Below, in pieces: positions 9,085-19,300 of a stretch of 64,000 nucleotides of DNA. Position 1 is the stretch's first letter. Each line of letters opens with the position of its first letter. Both the position numbers and the translations under genes were made by a program. This DNA comes from Gemmata massiliana (GTDB taxonomy: Bacteria > Planctomycetota > Planctomycetia > Gemmatales > Gemmataceae). The stretch is from contig NZ_LR593886.1 of assembly GCF_901538265.1 (NCBI RefSeq), positions 4,361,738 to 4,425,737 on the forward strand, written 5' to 3'. The notes beneath the pieces were generated by a model. That model saw only the letters and a list, made by a program, of their open reading frames with translations, was not told the DNA's origin and ran no database searches.

Positions 9085-10194
9085 TTATACCGGTGGACTG
9101 CTGTGTTGTTGCAGCACGCGCCCCAACTTCGTGTGGAAGTGGTGGGCGCCGTTCTCGCGTTTCACGCTGAAGCGCCCGCTCGTGTAACTGCGGCTGTGCA
9201 GGTTCCGCTGAACTTCCTCGCACACGCCAATGTCTTCGATCTGCACCTGTTCCGCGACCTCGATACTTTGCCGTTTGAAATCGTCCGGCAGTGATTCGGC
9301 AAAGTAGAAGTCGAAGATCACACGGCAGCGGTCCACACTGAGTGGCAGAACCAAATTGGTATCTAGCACACCCTCGTAAGAATTCAGCATGAAGTTCGGG
9401 TACAGCCACCAGTAAGCCGCGTCGCCGGTTCGCGTGCGCCCCGCGTCGCCGTCTGCGGGCTTGGTCGGGGCACTTTGCAGAACCGCGTTCCCGTCGCAGG
9501 TGGTGCGGTACTTGGTGTAGTCGAGCGATCCCGCCAGCGCCGGGTGAACCGTGTTCACGTGGTAGCCGCCGTCGAGATAGTTGTCGGCATACACCTTCCA
9601 GTTACACGCGAGATCGTAACTCTTCCGCGCGTACCACTTCAGACCACTAAACACCTGCTGCGATTCGGCCCATGCGGTTAACGGACCCAGGAACTCCGTC
9701 AACGGTTCGCGCGGTTCCGTGAGATGGACCCAAACGAACGCACCCCACTCTTCAACAGCAATTGGTGGAAGGCCGTTGTCCTCTCGGCGAAAGTTCTGAA
9801 CGCCATCGAATTCCGGTACGCCGCGAAGATTACCACTCAGGTCGTAGGTCCAACCGTGGTAGTGGCACCGGAGCTTCGTCACCGTGCCGCACTCGTCGGT
9901 GCAGAGCCGAGCGGCGCGGTGCCGGCACACGTTGAAGAACGCGCGCAACACGCCGTCTTCCCCTCGGACCACGAGCACCGGTTCTCCCGCGATGTCCGCG
10001 GTGAGAAACTGCCCCGGTTTCGCGACCCGCTCCCGCAAACCCACCATCTGCCACGCGCGGGCGAACACGAGGTCGCGTTCGAGGGCGTACACTTCCGGCG
10101 ACGTGTACCAAGTGTTTGGGACCGTGCTCCCGCGCTCCAGCGGCACGTCGGGATCGAATGCAGCGAGCAGACTGTGAAGTGTACCGGTCGGCAT
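9085..10194 (-). CDS. Rieske [2Fe-2S] aromatic-ring-hydroxylating-type oxygenase, alpha subunit
   Basis: This is a probable oxygenase alpha subunit of 369 residues, cytoplasmic. The ATG at 10192-10194 is preferred over an earlier frame start because AGGTG lies just upstream and the frame before it is cysteine-rich and unlike the family. The Rieske centre is complete: CRHRA (Cys-x-His) and CHYHGW (Cys-x2-His) about 20 residues later. The mononuclear iron site is visible as DNYLDGGYHVNTVHPAL, giving the Asp and two His ligands. The family includes dioxygenases and choline/betaine/carnitine monooxygenase-like enzymes, so the substrate is open. No reductase or beta subunit gene lies nearby. An 18-bp hairpin separates it from the upstream gene. 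Confidence 0.88.
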   Translation of the reverse strand: MPTGTLHSLLAAFDPDVPLERGSTVPNTWYTSPEVYALERDLVFARAWQMVGLRERVAKPGQFLTADIAGEPVLVVRGEDGVLRAFFNVCRHRAARLCTDECGTVTKLRCHYHGWTYDLSGNLRGVPEFDGVQNFRREDNGLPPIAVEEWGAFVWVHLTEPREPLTEFLGPLTAWAESQQVFSGLKWYARKSYDLACNWKVYADNYLDGGYHVNTVHPALAGSLDYTKYRTTCDGNAVLQSAPTKPADGDAGRTRTGDAAYWWLYPNFMLNSYEGVLDTNLVLPLSVDRCRVIFDFYFAESLPDDFKRQSIEVAEQVQIEDIGVCEEVQRNLHSRSYTSGRFSVKRENGAHHFHTKLGRVLQQHSSPPV

Positions 10195-10221
10195 GGGGCA
10201 CCTTACGAGAGTCACCGTAGC

Positions 10222-10267
10222 GCAGTCACAAATGCACAGAGCTCCCGCCCTGTGCATTTGTGACTGC
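10222..10267 (-). terminator. Perfect 18-bp hairpin after the C45 hydrolase gene
   Basis: Arms 10222-10239 and 10250-10267 are exact reverse complements of 18 bases around a 10-base loop. The stem begins two bases past the stop codon of the upstream minus-strand gene and lies 27 bases before the Rieske oxygenase start. There is no T-tract, so it is either a non-canonical terminator, an RNA-stabilising hairpin, or one of the long palindromes common in this window. Confidence 0.7.
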
Positions 10268-10269
10268 AA

Positions 10270-11406
10270 TCACTTCTCGTCAAAGATCTTGCCCAGTTCC
10301 AACTTCGTGGGTGGGATCTTCGTCGCGGGTCCAGTGCCGTAGGCGAGATGAAGGACGCGGTCGGCGGGCTCGAACACCATGCACTGCAGCGTGTGCGTCC
10401 CCTGTTGCACTTTGGCCAGTTCCGCGAGCACGTCCTTCACACCCAGTTTCGGTGCGTCCTTCTTTTGAAGGGGCAGAAGCGCGTCGTACCGCTCGCACTT
10501 GTTGTCCACGCACAATTTTTCGCTGCGGAAGTGATTCGTGCAGCAGCACACGCCGTTCTCGTGCGTGCGGACTTCCAGGTTCTTCGGCGTCATCTCGAAC
10601 ACCGCGCCGCCGGTCTTGTCGCAGATCGTCATGCAGCAGGTCGAGGTGCGGGGCATGTTCCGCAGGAGCTTTTCGGCCTCGGCAACCGTGCCGCACTCTT
10701 CCAACACGCGGCGGAAGCTCAGGAGCAGCGGCGTGCCCTTCCAGTTGAATTCGGAGTTATCTTTACTCTGCTTGATGCTGATTTCGTTGATGGTAACGCA
10801 CAGCCCCGCGTCGTTCATGCCGCTAATCACGCCCTCGATCGGGGCGATCGTAACCGCAGCGAACGCGCGCTTGCCCTCGCCCTTGTAGACGACGACGAGT
10901 GTGTGTTCGGTGATCCCCTTCGTGGGCACCCAGTCGAAGTTGCGGCCGAAGATCGGTGAACCGGTTTTGCTCCGGTCCTTCTCCACGATGACCGTCGAGC
11001 ACCCCATTCCGCTCGTGAGGTCCGCGACGGTGTTCGCGAACAGCAGGAACCCTTCCGTGCGCCCGGACGCCTTCGCGACCGCTTCGAGTTCGGTCGCGAT
11101 GTGCGGAGGGAAGCTCTGCTTCAGCCGCTTCGCCATGATCTCGATGAACGGGTACTTTTTCGTTTGTCCCGCGTCTTCGAGAAACTGTGCGTGGAGTTTC
11201 GTGAGGTCCGGTGCATTTGCGACGGCGAGTTTACCGAACTGCTCGCCCATCTCCGCCGGTTTTCCCTTCACGACGAGGACCGGCACCTTCCCCACGAATT
11301 TCAGTTCGCCCGCACCGTGTTTCGCGGCCGGGAACGATTTCGGCTCCTCCGCCCGTGCGACGGGGACGATGGCAATGAATAGCGCGGAGAGCAGGAATCG
11401 CTTCAT
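10270..11406 (-). CDS. Exported C45-family acyltransferase/peptidase (Ntn-hydrolase fold)
   Basis: This is a 378-residue protein with a signal peptide (MKRFLLSALFIAIVPVARA). It resembles the C45 (acyl-CoA:6-aminopenicillanate acyltransferase-like) hydrolases, which self-cleave to expose a catalytic N-terminal cysteine. The expected nucleophile is the Cys in SGMGCSTVIV (~137), followed by GSPIFGRNFDW with the conserved Asn/Asp and by GMNDAGLCVTIN. The ATG at 11404-11406 is chosen because it opens the signal peptide. Several extra cysteines (STCCMTIC, VCCCTNHF) are unusual and could form disulfides. The natural substrate is unknown; bacterial members often act on amide bonds. It may be co-transcribed with the oxygenase downstream. 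Confidence 0.78.
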   Translation of the reverse strand: MKRFLLSALFIAIVPVARAEEPKSFPAAKHGAGELKFVGKVPVLVVKGKPAEMGEQFGKLAVANAPDLTKLHAQFLEDAGQTKKYPFIEIMAKRLKQSFPPHIATELEAVAKASGRTEGFLLFANTVADLTSGMGCSTVIVEKDRSKTGSPIFGRNFDWVPTKGITEHTLVVVYKGEGKRAFAAVTIAPIEGVISGMNDAGLCVTINEISIKQSKDNSEFNWKGTPLLLSFRRVLEECGTVAEAEKLLRNMPRTSTCCMTICDKTGGAVFEMTPKNLEVRTHENGVCCCTNHFRSEKLCVDNKCERYDALLPLQKKDAPKLGVKDVLAELAKVQQGTHTLQCMVFEPADRVLHLAYGTGPATKIPPTKLELGKIFDEK

Positions 11407-11525
11407 ACCGATTTCCCCTACGAAATGACTCAAATGGTGGCACGGCCCGAAGGCTATGCCACCAGAGTAGAATAATCTCCGTCACATCCGGTGCCGAGAG
11501 CGAATTGCGCGGTCCGGACCGGAAC

Positions 11526-13370
11526 TCAGCTCTCGTTCGGTTGAGCGGTGCGCCCGAGCGACACGTCGAAGTCGGTCACGAGCGGGAACAGCATCGAGAA
11601 GATGGCGAACCCGAACGCGGCCCCGAGCATGAGGAACGGGATGAGCGGGTCGCCCGATTCGTCCGTGCCCGGCTTGCCGCCGATCAGGACGTTCACCACG
11701 CAGTAGAACATGGCGAGCGGGCACACCACACTCGCGATCGTGAGGGCGGTGGCCGGTCGGTCGGCGCTGAGCACGTAGAGCAACCCGCCGATACCGAGAA
11801 TGAGGAACGAGATGAAGCTGAACCACTGATTCCCGAAGCTACCACCGTTGATGACGATCAGGTAGATGCTGATGAGCGTACCGACCGAGAGGAAGAAGAC
11901 GGTACCCAGCGTGTGCGCGATCGCGAGCCGGCTCTGCACGATGCGGAGCGAGACGTGCAACCCGAGTGTAACCGCGAATCCGAACAACACGATCAGCGCG
12001 CCGCACACCGCGACGAGCGGGCCGAGGTTTGTGGCGAGCGCTTCGGCCGTCGGTGTTCCCGGTGGTGTGCGCGTGAGTGCCCCACGGATCGCGTAGAACG
12101 CCGCGAGTAACAGTGGCGGAATGATGTACTCTTTCGTGTTGTAGAGCACACCGAGGAGCTTGCCGAAGACGAACTCTTTCGGCGAAACGTCGGTCACCAG
12201 CAGGACGTCGAGCGCACCGCCGTCGCGCTCGGACGTGATCGAGGTGACGGCCTGCGCCGCAACGAGCAGGAGGCTCAGTACGGCGACCGGAACGAGTCCG
12301 TAAGCGGCGGCGAAGCTGGGGCGCCCGCCGGGGCGGTTCAGTTCGCTCACGGCGAAGTACAGGATGAGCGCGAGCACGATCCCGAACGCGAACTTCACGA
12401 GCAACGGGCGCCGACCGTAAGCGAGCGTGCGGGTTTCGCGCCACAGGATCGGGTTGGGCCACACTTGTCGGACTTCGCCCGGCGCCGCGTGCGCCTTGGC
12501 TCGCTTCTCGGCCGCGATTGCCACGTCCGATTCGAGGTCTTCGACTTCCGCCGCGCCCTCGCGCTGCATGATCGGTTCGCCACTCGGGTTCCACTTCCGC
12601 AGTTTCCAGATCCCCACGCCGTTCATCGCGGCGCACAGCACGAACATCACCACCAAGAAGCCGTAAGCGGGGGCAATTCCCTGCCAGCCGTCGGTCGGCG
12701 GTTCGAGCACCGATTGCATGGCGATAAACGGGTCGAGCCACGCTTGCGCGCTGGACCAATCCACGCCACTCGAAACGAGCGGCCCGACCGAAGTGACGCC
12801 CTGAGTGACGCAGACGTATAGGACGAGGAACAGTACCGAAAGGGCGAGGGCCTGATAGGTCTTCTCGCGCCACAGCGCGATCAACCCGCCGAGCGAACCG
12901 GCCGCAATCGCCGACGAGAACAGAACCAGAACCGCTTGAAGTACCTGTTCGGGACTGATACCGCCGAGCAACAAGAGCATGGACAACACGGGCGCGCTTA
13001 CAAAGAGCAGGATCAGAATCGGCAGCAGCGCACCGATGAGCTTCCCGAGCACGATTTCGTAGTCGCGCATGTCCGTGAGCAGGAGCAGCACGAACGTCCG
13101 GCGGTCTTTTTCCTGCGAAACCGCACTGGCGGCCGAGAGGGTGGCGAAGAACAGCGTGAGGAGCAACTGGACGAACGCGACGATTTGGAACAGGAGCAGC
13201 CCGACGTTCGCGGCTTCACCGAGGGTCGCGTCGCGTGCGAACCCGATTGTGGCCTGCCAGGTGGTGATGCCCAGAATCCCGAGCAGCCCGATGAGTGCCA
13301 CGCGCTGGGCGTAGTGGCCGCTGCGGCGCGGCACGGTCACGAGTTCCCGCGAAAAGATCGGACCGAGCAC
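11526..13370 (-). CDS. ABC-2-type transporter permease, two-unit
   Basis: This is a 614-residue membrane protein with two sets of about six helices, apparently two ABC-2 permease units in one chain. The N-terminal FSRELVTVPRRSGHYAQR followed by a helix, then SAASAVSQEKDRRTFVLLLLT, is the ABC-2 permease signature. It recurs in the second half as TSITSERDGGALDVLLVTDV before EFVFGKLLGVLYN. The linker between the halves is polar (residues ~265-305). No ATP-binding subunit gene lies within the window next to it, so the partner ATPase must be encoded elsewhere. The substrate is unknown. Confidence 0.84.
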   Translation of the reverse strand: MLGPIFSRELVTVPRRSGHYAQRVALIGLLGILGITTWQATIGFARDATLGEAANVGLLLFQIVAFVQLLLTLFFATLSAASAVSQEKDRRTFVLLLLTDMRDYEIVLGKLIGALLPILILLFVSAPVLSMLLLLGGISPEQVLQAVLVLFSSAIAAGSLGGLIALWREKTYQALALSVLFLVLYVCVTQGVTSVGPLVSSGVDWSSAQAWLDPFIAMQSVLEPPTDGWQGIAPAYGFLVVMFVLCAAMNGVGIWKLRKWNPSGEPIMQREGAAEVEDLESDVAIAAEKRAKAHAAPGEVRQVWPNPILWRETRTLAYGRRPLLVKFAFGIVLALILYFAVSELNRPGGRPSFAAAYGLVPVAVLSLLLVAAQAVTSITSERDGGALDVLLVTDVSPKEFVFGKLLGVLYNTKEYIIPPLLLAAFYAIRGALTRTPPGTPTAEALATNLGPLVAVCGALIVLFGFAVTLGLHVSLRIVQSRLAIAHTLGTVFFLSVGTLISIYLIVINGGSFGNQWFSFISFLILGIGGLLYVLSADRPATALTIASVVCPLAMFYCVVNVLIGGKPGTDESGDPLIPFLMLGAAFGFAIFSMLFPLVTDFDVSLGRTAQPNES

Positions 13371-13471
13371 GCTGAACCTCCCGTCCTGATACGGACCCCG
13401 CTAGCTTATCATCAAAGACCGCAGAGAATAGTCTTCGCGAACCTACTCGCACCCGGAAGAATCCGTCTCGT

Positions 13472-14872
13472 ATGAAAGTCATCTTCTTCGCGCTGAACGG
13501 GTGCCCGGCCAGTTGGCTGGGCGCTTACGGTAACGATTGGGTCGGCACCCCGCACCTCGACCGCCTCGCGTCCGAAGCCGTCACGTTCGACCGGCACATC
13601 AGTGACTGCCCCGAACCGTCCGCCGCGCGCCGGGCGTGGCTGGGGGCAGGTTGTGGCTCGAACCCCTCCCCAACCCCTCCCCTAAATGGAGAGGGGCTTA
13701 AAAGCAGTGAGAGCGGCGTGGCGCCGGTTGCGTTTGGTTCTGTTCCCCCTTCCTTCCTAGGGAAGGGGGGAAGGGGGTTAGGTTCTGCTCCCCGATCCAT
13801 TCTCATTCGCGCGAATCACCCCGATACGGACGCTCCCGACTGGTTCTACGCCGGCTGGGACGAAGTGTTCGACGCCCGACCGCAAGCGACCGATGATTCC
13901 CCGCTCGACGCGCTGCTCCGCGCGTTCCCCGCAATCCTCGACCGACTTGCTGACGTTCCCGATTTCCTGCTCTGGGTCGAGACCGATCGACTCATTCCGC
14001 CGTGGGACGTGCAGCAGGACGTGTTTGAAGCGTACTTGGAAGACGCGGAAGAGCCGGAACCCGAAGAGGATTCGGACCACCAAAGCGAGGATGACCCGGA
14101 CGACGCGGACGAAATTGACGCCGAGACGGAAACCGCTGAACAAGAAACTGAGGATCTTGAGGAACCGGACGTTGAGGCCGAAGCTGATCAGCCATTACCC
14201 GAGGAAGAGCCGGTCACGCCGTTCGCGGACCCGCCTACCGGACCGTTCGATCGGAGCGATCTCGACGCTTGGGACTGGCTGCACCGCACGTTCGCGGCCG
14301 TCGTGACGAAACTCGACGCCGAACTCGGGGGCCTTTTCGAGCACCTGCGCGAGCGCGGACTGGATCAATCTGCGGCGTGGATCGTGACATCTGATTACGG
14401 TCATCCGCTCGGCGAACACGGGCAGATCGGGTTGCATCGTCCCTGGCTTCATGAAGAATTCGTCCACCTGCCTCTCATCATGCGCCTCCCCCAAGGCAAA
14501 CAAGCCGGGCGCCGCGTTTTGGGCTTCACGCAACCGCCGGACGTGTGCCACACTCTTCACGCGCTCTTTGGGACTACTCCACCTACCAACTCGAACGGTT
14601 TCAGCCTTCTCCCGCTCGCGCACGGCGAAGCGGAATCGTTGCGCCCCTTCGTCTGCACCAAACTCGAGCTTGGTGACGCGACTGAGATTGCCATCCGCAC
14701 GGAGGATTCGGCCCTGTTGGTGCCGGTCCGTGTGCCCGAAGGCGATACTCCGCGTGAGCCGCTGTTGTACGAGAAGCCCGACGACCGTTGGGAGGTCAAT
14801 GACATCCGCGCGCGAAACATTGACCGAGCCGACGAACTCGAAGCGAAATTACGCGCGGAACTACAGAAATGA
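13472..14872 (+). CDS. Sulfatase/alkaline-phosphatase-superfamily-like protein with degenerate active site
   Basis: This 466-residue protein has the sulfatase scaffold at both ends but not the chemistry. The N-terminus MKVIFFALNGCPASWLGAYG lacks the usual metal-binding Asp pair. The formylglycine region reads SDCPEPSAARRAWLG, a loose version of CxPSR. The C-terminal part keeps WIVTSDYGHPLGEHGQ and FVHLPLIMRLP, but the usual DHG is DYG. Residues ~64-105 are the translation of a repeat element inserted in frame (13661-13784). Residues ~190-250 are very acidic (EEPEPEEDSDHQSEDDPDD). A non-catalytic role is inferred; a diverged hydrolase is possible. Confidence 0.68.
   Translation: MKVIFFALNGCPASWLGAYGNDWVGTPHLDRLASEAVTFDRHISDCPEPSAARRAWLGAGCGSNPSPTPPLNGEGLKSSESGVAPVAFGSVPPSFLGKGGRGLGSAPRSILIRANHPDTDAPDWFYAGWDEVFDARPQATDDSPLDALLRAFPAILDRLADVPDFLLWVETDRLIPPWDVQQDVFEAYLEDAEEPEPEEDSDHQSEDDPDDADEIDAETETAEQETEDLEEPDVEAEADQPLPEEEPVTPFADPPTGPFDRSDLDAWDWLHRTFAAVVTKLDAELGGLFEHLRERGLDQSAAWIVTSDYGHPLGEHGQIGLHRPWLHEEFVHLPLIMRLPQGKQAGRRVLGFTQPPDVCHTLHALFGTTPPTNSNGFSLLPLAHGEAESLRPFVCTKLELGDATEIAIRTEDSALLVPVRVPEGDTPREPLLYEKPDDRWEVNDIRARNIDRADELEAKLRAELQK
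13661..13784. repeat. In-frame palindromic repeat element inside the sulfatase-like gene
   Basis: The segment begins with C-rich sequence (two CCCCTCCCC-type blocks) and ends with G-rich sequence (GGGAAGGGGGGAAGGGGG). These outer parts form an imperfect inverted repeat, each with a smaller internal hairpin. Translated in the gene frame it gives low-complexity text such as NPSPTPPLNGEG and SFLGKGGRGLG with no stop. Its length keeps the frame open. It looks like a small REP/MITE-type insertion tolerated by the protein. Confidence 0.65.
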
Positions 14873-14890
14873 AGAGCGGCAAGCCCAGAA

Positions 14891-15053
14891 GACAGAGCCA
14901 CGGATAACGCAGATTACGCGGATCAGACACGAGAACGATTTCTAGCCCCGTGGTGTTGAAGCGAGCTATGCGAGCGCAATCTCTGGCGGACTTTCAGCCT
15001 TCTGATCTCTGTCTTCTGTCTGATCCGCGTAAGCTGCGTTATCCGCGGCTCTT
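14891..15053. repeat. Imperfect inverted repeat between convergent genes
   Basis: The sequence at 14891-14929 (containing CGGATAACGCAG and ACGCGGATCAGACA) returns in reverse-complement at 15017-15053 with only a few mismatches. The arms are separated by about 87 bases. They sit between the ends of the convergent sulfatase-like and reductase genes. Such 'ACGCAGATTACGCGGAT' motifs resemble dispersed bacterial intergenic repeats; a transcription-termination role is possible. Confidence 0.6.
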
Positions 15054-15084
15054 TTCCTGCTTTTGCTCCGCTTGGTCCGCGCGT

Positions 15085-16089
15085 TCACATGCTCATAACA
15101 ATTTTGCCGAAGTGCGAGCCGCTTTCCAGGTACCTGAACGCGGCTGGCGCCTCGGTGAACGGGAATACGCGATCGATGACGGGCCGAATTTGCTTCTCCG
15201 CAATCACGCGATTCATTTGCTCGAACATCGCGCGCGAGCCTACGAACACGCCTTGGAGTCGGACCGCTTTCATCAGGATCGGCAACGGATTGAACGCTCC
15301 CATACCGGAAAGAACTCCGATTAGCGCGACGTGTCCACCCGTTTTGACCGCCTTGACCGAGTGCTCCAGCGTTCCCGCGCCGCCGACTTCCACGACCACA
15401 TCCACACCCACTCCGCCGGTCTGTTGACGCGCCCACTTATCCCAGTCCGCGTTCGTGCGGTAGTTCACGCCTGCGGTTGCACCGAGTGCCGCCGCGCGCG
15501 CGAGCTTTTCGTCGCTGCTGGATGTAATGAGCGCGCGTGCTCCGAGCGCATGCGCGAGTTGCAGCGCGAAGATAGACACGCCCCCGGTTCCTTGCAAAAG
15601 TACGGTTGTTCCGGCACTCGTTCCCGCGGTCGTCAGTGCGTTCCACGCGGTCACCGCCGCGCACGGGAGCGTCGCGGCTTCCTCGAATGTGAGGTGGGCG
15701 GGAATGGCGACCAGTGCGCGTTCTTCGACCGCCACAAGTTCGGCGAACACGCCGTCGCGGTCGTTACCGAACGTCGATTTCGCCGCCGCGTCGCTGATCG
15801 GCCCGTCTTCCCAGTCGGGCATGAAGCAGTTCGCGATGCGATCGCCCGCCTTGAATCGCGTCACGCCGCTGCCGACTGCGATAACTTCACCCGCAGCGTC
15901 GGAGCCGAGGATTCGGGGGAACTGGAGCTTGGGGTTGTACAACCCCTTCGCAAGCAACAGATCGCGAAAGTTCAGCGACGCGGCCCGCACGCGGACCAGC
16001 ACCTGACCCGGTCCCGGGCTTGGGTCGGGGCGGTCCACGACGGCGAGATTTTCTAATCCGAACGCGGGTTGGATGACGAGTGCCTTCAA
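15085..16089 (-). CDS. Zinc-independent medium-chain dehydrogenase/reductase (quinone oxidoreductase-like)
   Basis: This is a cytoplasmic NAD(P)H-dependent oxidoreductase of 334 residues in the MDR superfamily. The N-terminal GroES-like domain has RVRAASLNFRDLLLAKG and GSDAAGEVIAVGSGV. The Rossmann domain nucleotide loop reads LLQGTGGVSIFALQLA (~150-165). The catalytic-zinc cysteine ligand expected in true alcohol dehydrogenases is absent, pointing to the quinone-reductase branch. The start is an unusual TTG (16087-16089) supported by GAGGAA eight bases upstream; no ATG fits the conserved N-terminus. It is divergent from the kinase gene across a ~230-base promoter region. Confidence 0.87.
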   Translation of the reverse strand: MKALVIQPAFGLENLAVVDRPDPSPGPGQVLVRVRAASLNFRDLLLAKGLYNPKLQFPRILGSDAAGEVIAVGSGVTRFKAGDRIANCFMPDWEDGPISDAAAKSTFGNDRDGVFAELVAVEERALVAIPAHLTFEEAATLPCAAVTAWNALTTAGTSAGTTVLLQGTGGVSIFALQLAHALGARALITSSSDEKLARAAALGATAGVNYRTNADWDKWARQQTGGVGVDVVVEVGGAGTLEHSVKAVKTGGHVALIGVLSGMGAFNPLPILMKAVRLQGVFVGSRAMFEQMNRVIAEKQIRPVIDRVFPFTEAPAAFRYLESGSHFGKIVMSM

Positions 16090-16318
16090 GGTATTGTTCC
16101 TCGGGGACGGGCCACGGCTTTCGACATGTGCTACGGAAGACGACCCGTTTGTGAAGAAAACGGCGCGCCGCTCGCAATTTCGTGCTTCATACCGGGCGCG
16201 ATTTTGGCGGACGCGGAGCGGTTTTCACGGAATTCACGATTCTGTCGTCCGGATTACCTATGGTAAACTGAGCACAATCTGGCTGACGAATCGTCCACTC
16301 GCGTCTGGTTACTCGCTG

Positions 16319-19300
16319 ATGGATTCGTCCGATTCGCTGAAAATTGACGAGAACCTTGCGCGCTTTCTGGCCGCCTACGACCAGGGGCTTGAGGGCGGGG
16401 ACACAGACGCGCTGACCGTCAACGTCCCATTTCAACCGGCCAACTCGTCCTCGGTCACCACCGAGCGCCCGGTCACGCCGATGCGCCCGGACGCCCCGAA
16501 CGAGGGTTCGCTCGGCGAACTGCTCCCGGACCCGGGATACCGGGGCGGGCGCTCGTCTTTTACACCACCTCCTTCTCTCGCCGGTAACCCTCACCGCATC
16601 GGCCGGTTCGAGTTGCGCCGGCAACTCGGTAAGGGCGGTTGCGGCATCGTGTTCCTTGCCTACGACCCAAAGCTCCGGCGCGAAATCGCGCTGAAGATCC
16701 CGCGCCCCGAGATGCTGCTCAACCTGGACGCGAAGCGCCGGCTCAAGCTCGAAGCACTCGCGGCCTCGGAGTTCGATCACCCGAACCTCGTGCCGGTTTA
16801 CGAGTGGGGCGAGATCGGCCCGCTCTGCTTTATCGCGACGGCGTTCTGCCCGGGTCTGACGCTCGCGGAGTGGATCGACCGGCAGGCGTTTCCGGTTCCC
16901 CTGCGGCAAGCGGCCCGGTTGGTCGCCACGGTCGCCGATGCGGTGCAGCACGCGCACGACCGCGGCGTGTTACACCGTGACCTGAAACCGAACAACGTGA
17001 TTCTCCAGGAAGTGAAGGTCGAGGAGAACGACGAGGCACCGGCGGGTGGCGTTCAGATGCGCGGGGAGTATTTCATACCGCGCGTGGTGGACTTTGGGCT
17101 GGCGAAACTAGCCGAACGCGGCGGCCCCTCGGAAACCGCCACGCGCCAGATCCTCGGTACGCCGAAGTACATGGCTCCGGAACAAGCTCAGGCCCGGCGC
17201 GAGGACATCGGCCCGCCGGCCGACGTGTACGCGCTCGGGGTCGTTCTGTACGAACTGGTCGCCGGCCGCGCGCCCTACGACGGCGCGAGCGACGTGGAAG
17301 TGCTCCGACAGTCCGTTGAGGGGAAGGCCGCGCCCCCGCGCCACTTCCGACCTGATCTCCCGCGAGACCTGGAAGCGATTTGCCTCAAGGCGATGGCGCG
17401 GACCACGACCGAACGGTACCGTACCGCGATCGACTTCGCCGACGACCTGCGCCGGTTCCTCGACGGGCGCCCGACGATCGCGCGCCCGCTCGCGTGGTCC
17501 GGGCGCGCGATCCGGTGGCTCCGCCGTAACGACCAGATCGTGGCCATCGCAGTGCTCGCGGTGATCGCCCTGTTCGTCACGCTCCTCGGCACGTGGAACT
17601 CGTGGCAGAACCGGAACCTCCGCAGTACCCACAACAAAGAACTCAATGACGTCCTTAGTAGTCAGGCCGAGCGCAACCGCTTCGATCAGCAGCGAGAGTA
17701 CGCGCGTCACGTGCGTGACGCCTTTTACGCCTGGCGGGGCGGGAGCACCGGGGTCGCGACCGATTCGCTAGATTCGGCCCGGCGCGCCGCGAACGCGCTC
17801 GTGGAGCCGAACGACTTCCCGCTCGATTACCTCTCGCGCCTGGTCAAAGCGGAGCGGCTCCACATCGAGTGCCCCGCGGGAGCCGTCACTGCGCTCGCGG
17901 TCGCGCCTGATGGGACGCGGCTCGCCACCGGCCATGCCGACGGGACGCTCACCGTGTGGGACCGCGCGACGGGGAACCAGCTCGGTACGCTGAAGGCGCA
18001 CGCGGGCGCTGTAACGCACGTCGCGTTCGGCCTGGATGGGGCCGTGATCGTAACCGTCGGGCGGTTCGACGATTCCTCCTCGAATTTGACCACGTGGAGC
18101 GTCACACGGGCCGGGATCGTGGCCCCCGAATCGGGCGGCCGGCGCATCGCCATTGCAGACGCGACCTGCTGTGCAGTATCGCCCGACGGAAAGACCGTGT
18201 TCGTCGGTGACGCCGGTGGTTCTGTGGTGAAAGTGCAACTCGCGAACCCGCAGGTGCGGCTTGCGGCTTCCAGCACCATAGGCGGGGCAATTGTGGCCGT
18301 TTCGGTCACCCCGGATGGTGCGAAGGTGCTAGTGGCCGATTCGAGCGGGATCACGTGTCGTCGGACCGCTGATTTGAAACACGAAGCGCTGCCGACTCCG
18401 GTATTACGTGCGGATGTCACAGCGGTTGCAGCAAATACGAGCGGTGCGCCCGTGATTGGGACCGAAGGCGGGGCCGTGTTCGTTTCGGGCACGGCACCTT
18501 CGGGCGCGGGTAGCAGGCGCATTTCGTGGGTTGCAGTTAGTGGAGCTAACATCGCGGCGAACGGGAAACCGGGCCGTGTGCGAATTGGTGACGCGGATCT
18601 CGCGACGGGCGATACGGGTGCGGTCCTCGCAGGGGCGTTTTCGCCCGACGGGAAGACCTTCTTCACGGGAAGCGAGGACGGGATCGTTCGGTCGTGGGAC
18701 GTGGGGCGCGATTTATCCGAGCGGGCGGCGTGGGCTGAGGGGCGGGTCGTTTCGATTACTGTTTCGTCTGCGGGTAGCGAGTTCGTCGTTGCGACCGATC
18801 GCGCCGTCCATCGTCACGGGACGGGGCCGCGGGTGAAAATAGCCGGTACGGTGCGGGTGATTCAAGTCCTCAGTACCGGAGCCACGCGCGCGGTCGCGTT
18901 CGAGGGGAAATCGGTCGTCGTGTCCGACTTCGCCGGGAGCGCGTCGCGCGAACAGTTCCGAGTTGCTGTACCCGGGCGCCGGGCACCGACCGCGGTCGCG
19001 TTGACACCGGACGGCACGCGACTGGCGGTCGGTGACGACTCGGGACACATCACAGTGTGGTCGATCGCGGACCGGGCCGTGATCGAGACGATCGATACCG
19101 GTTCGCGGTACGCGGTGCGCGAGCTGATTATCTCGGACGACGGCCGGCTCGTTGCAACTCGCACTCCTGTCGGTGTGTGCGTGTGGGCACTCGGTACGCC
19201 GGGGCAGTTCACGACGATCTACGCCGACGACCGCGCGGTGTTTCAGTTCCTTCCCGGCGGCGACCGGGTCGTGACCGCGGGACGCGACGGCGGGCTGATC

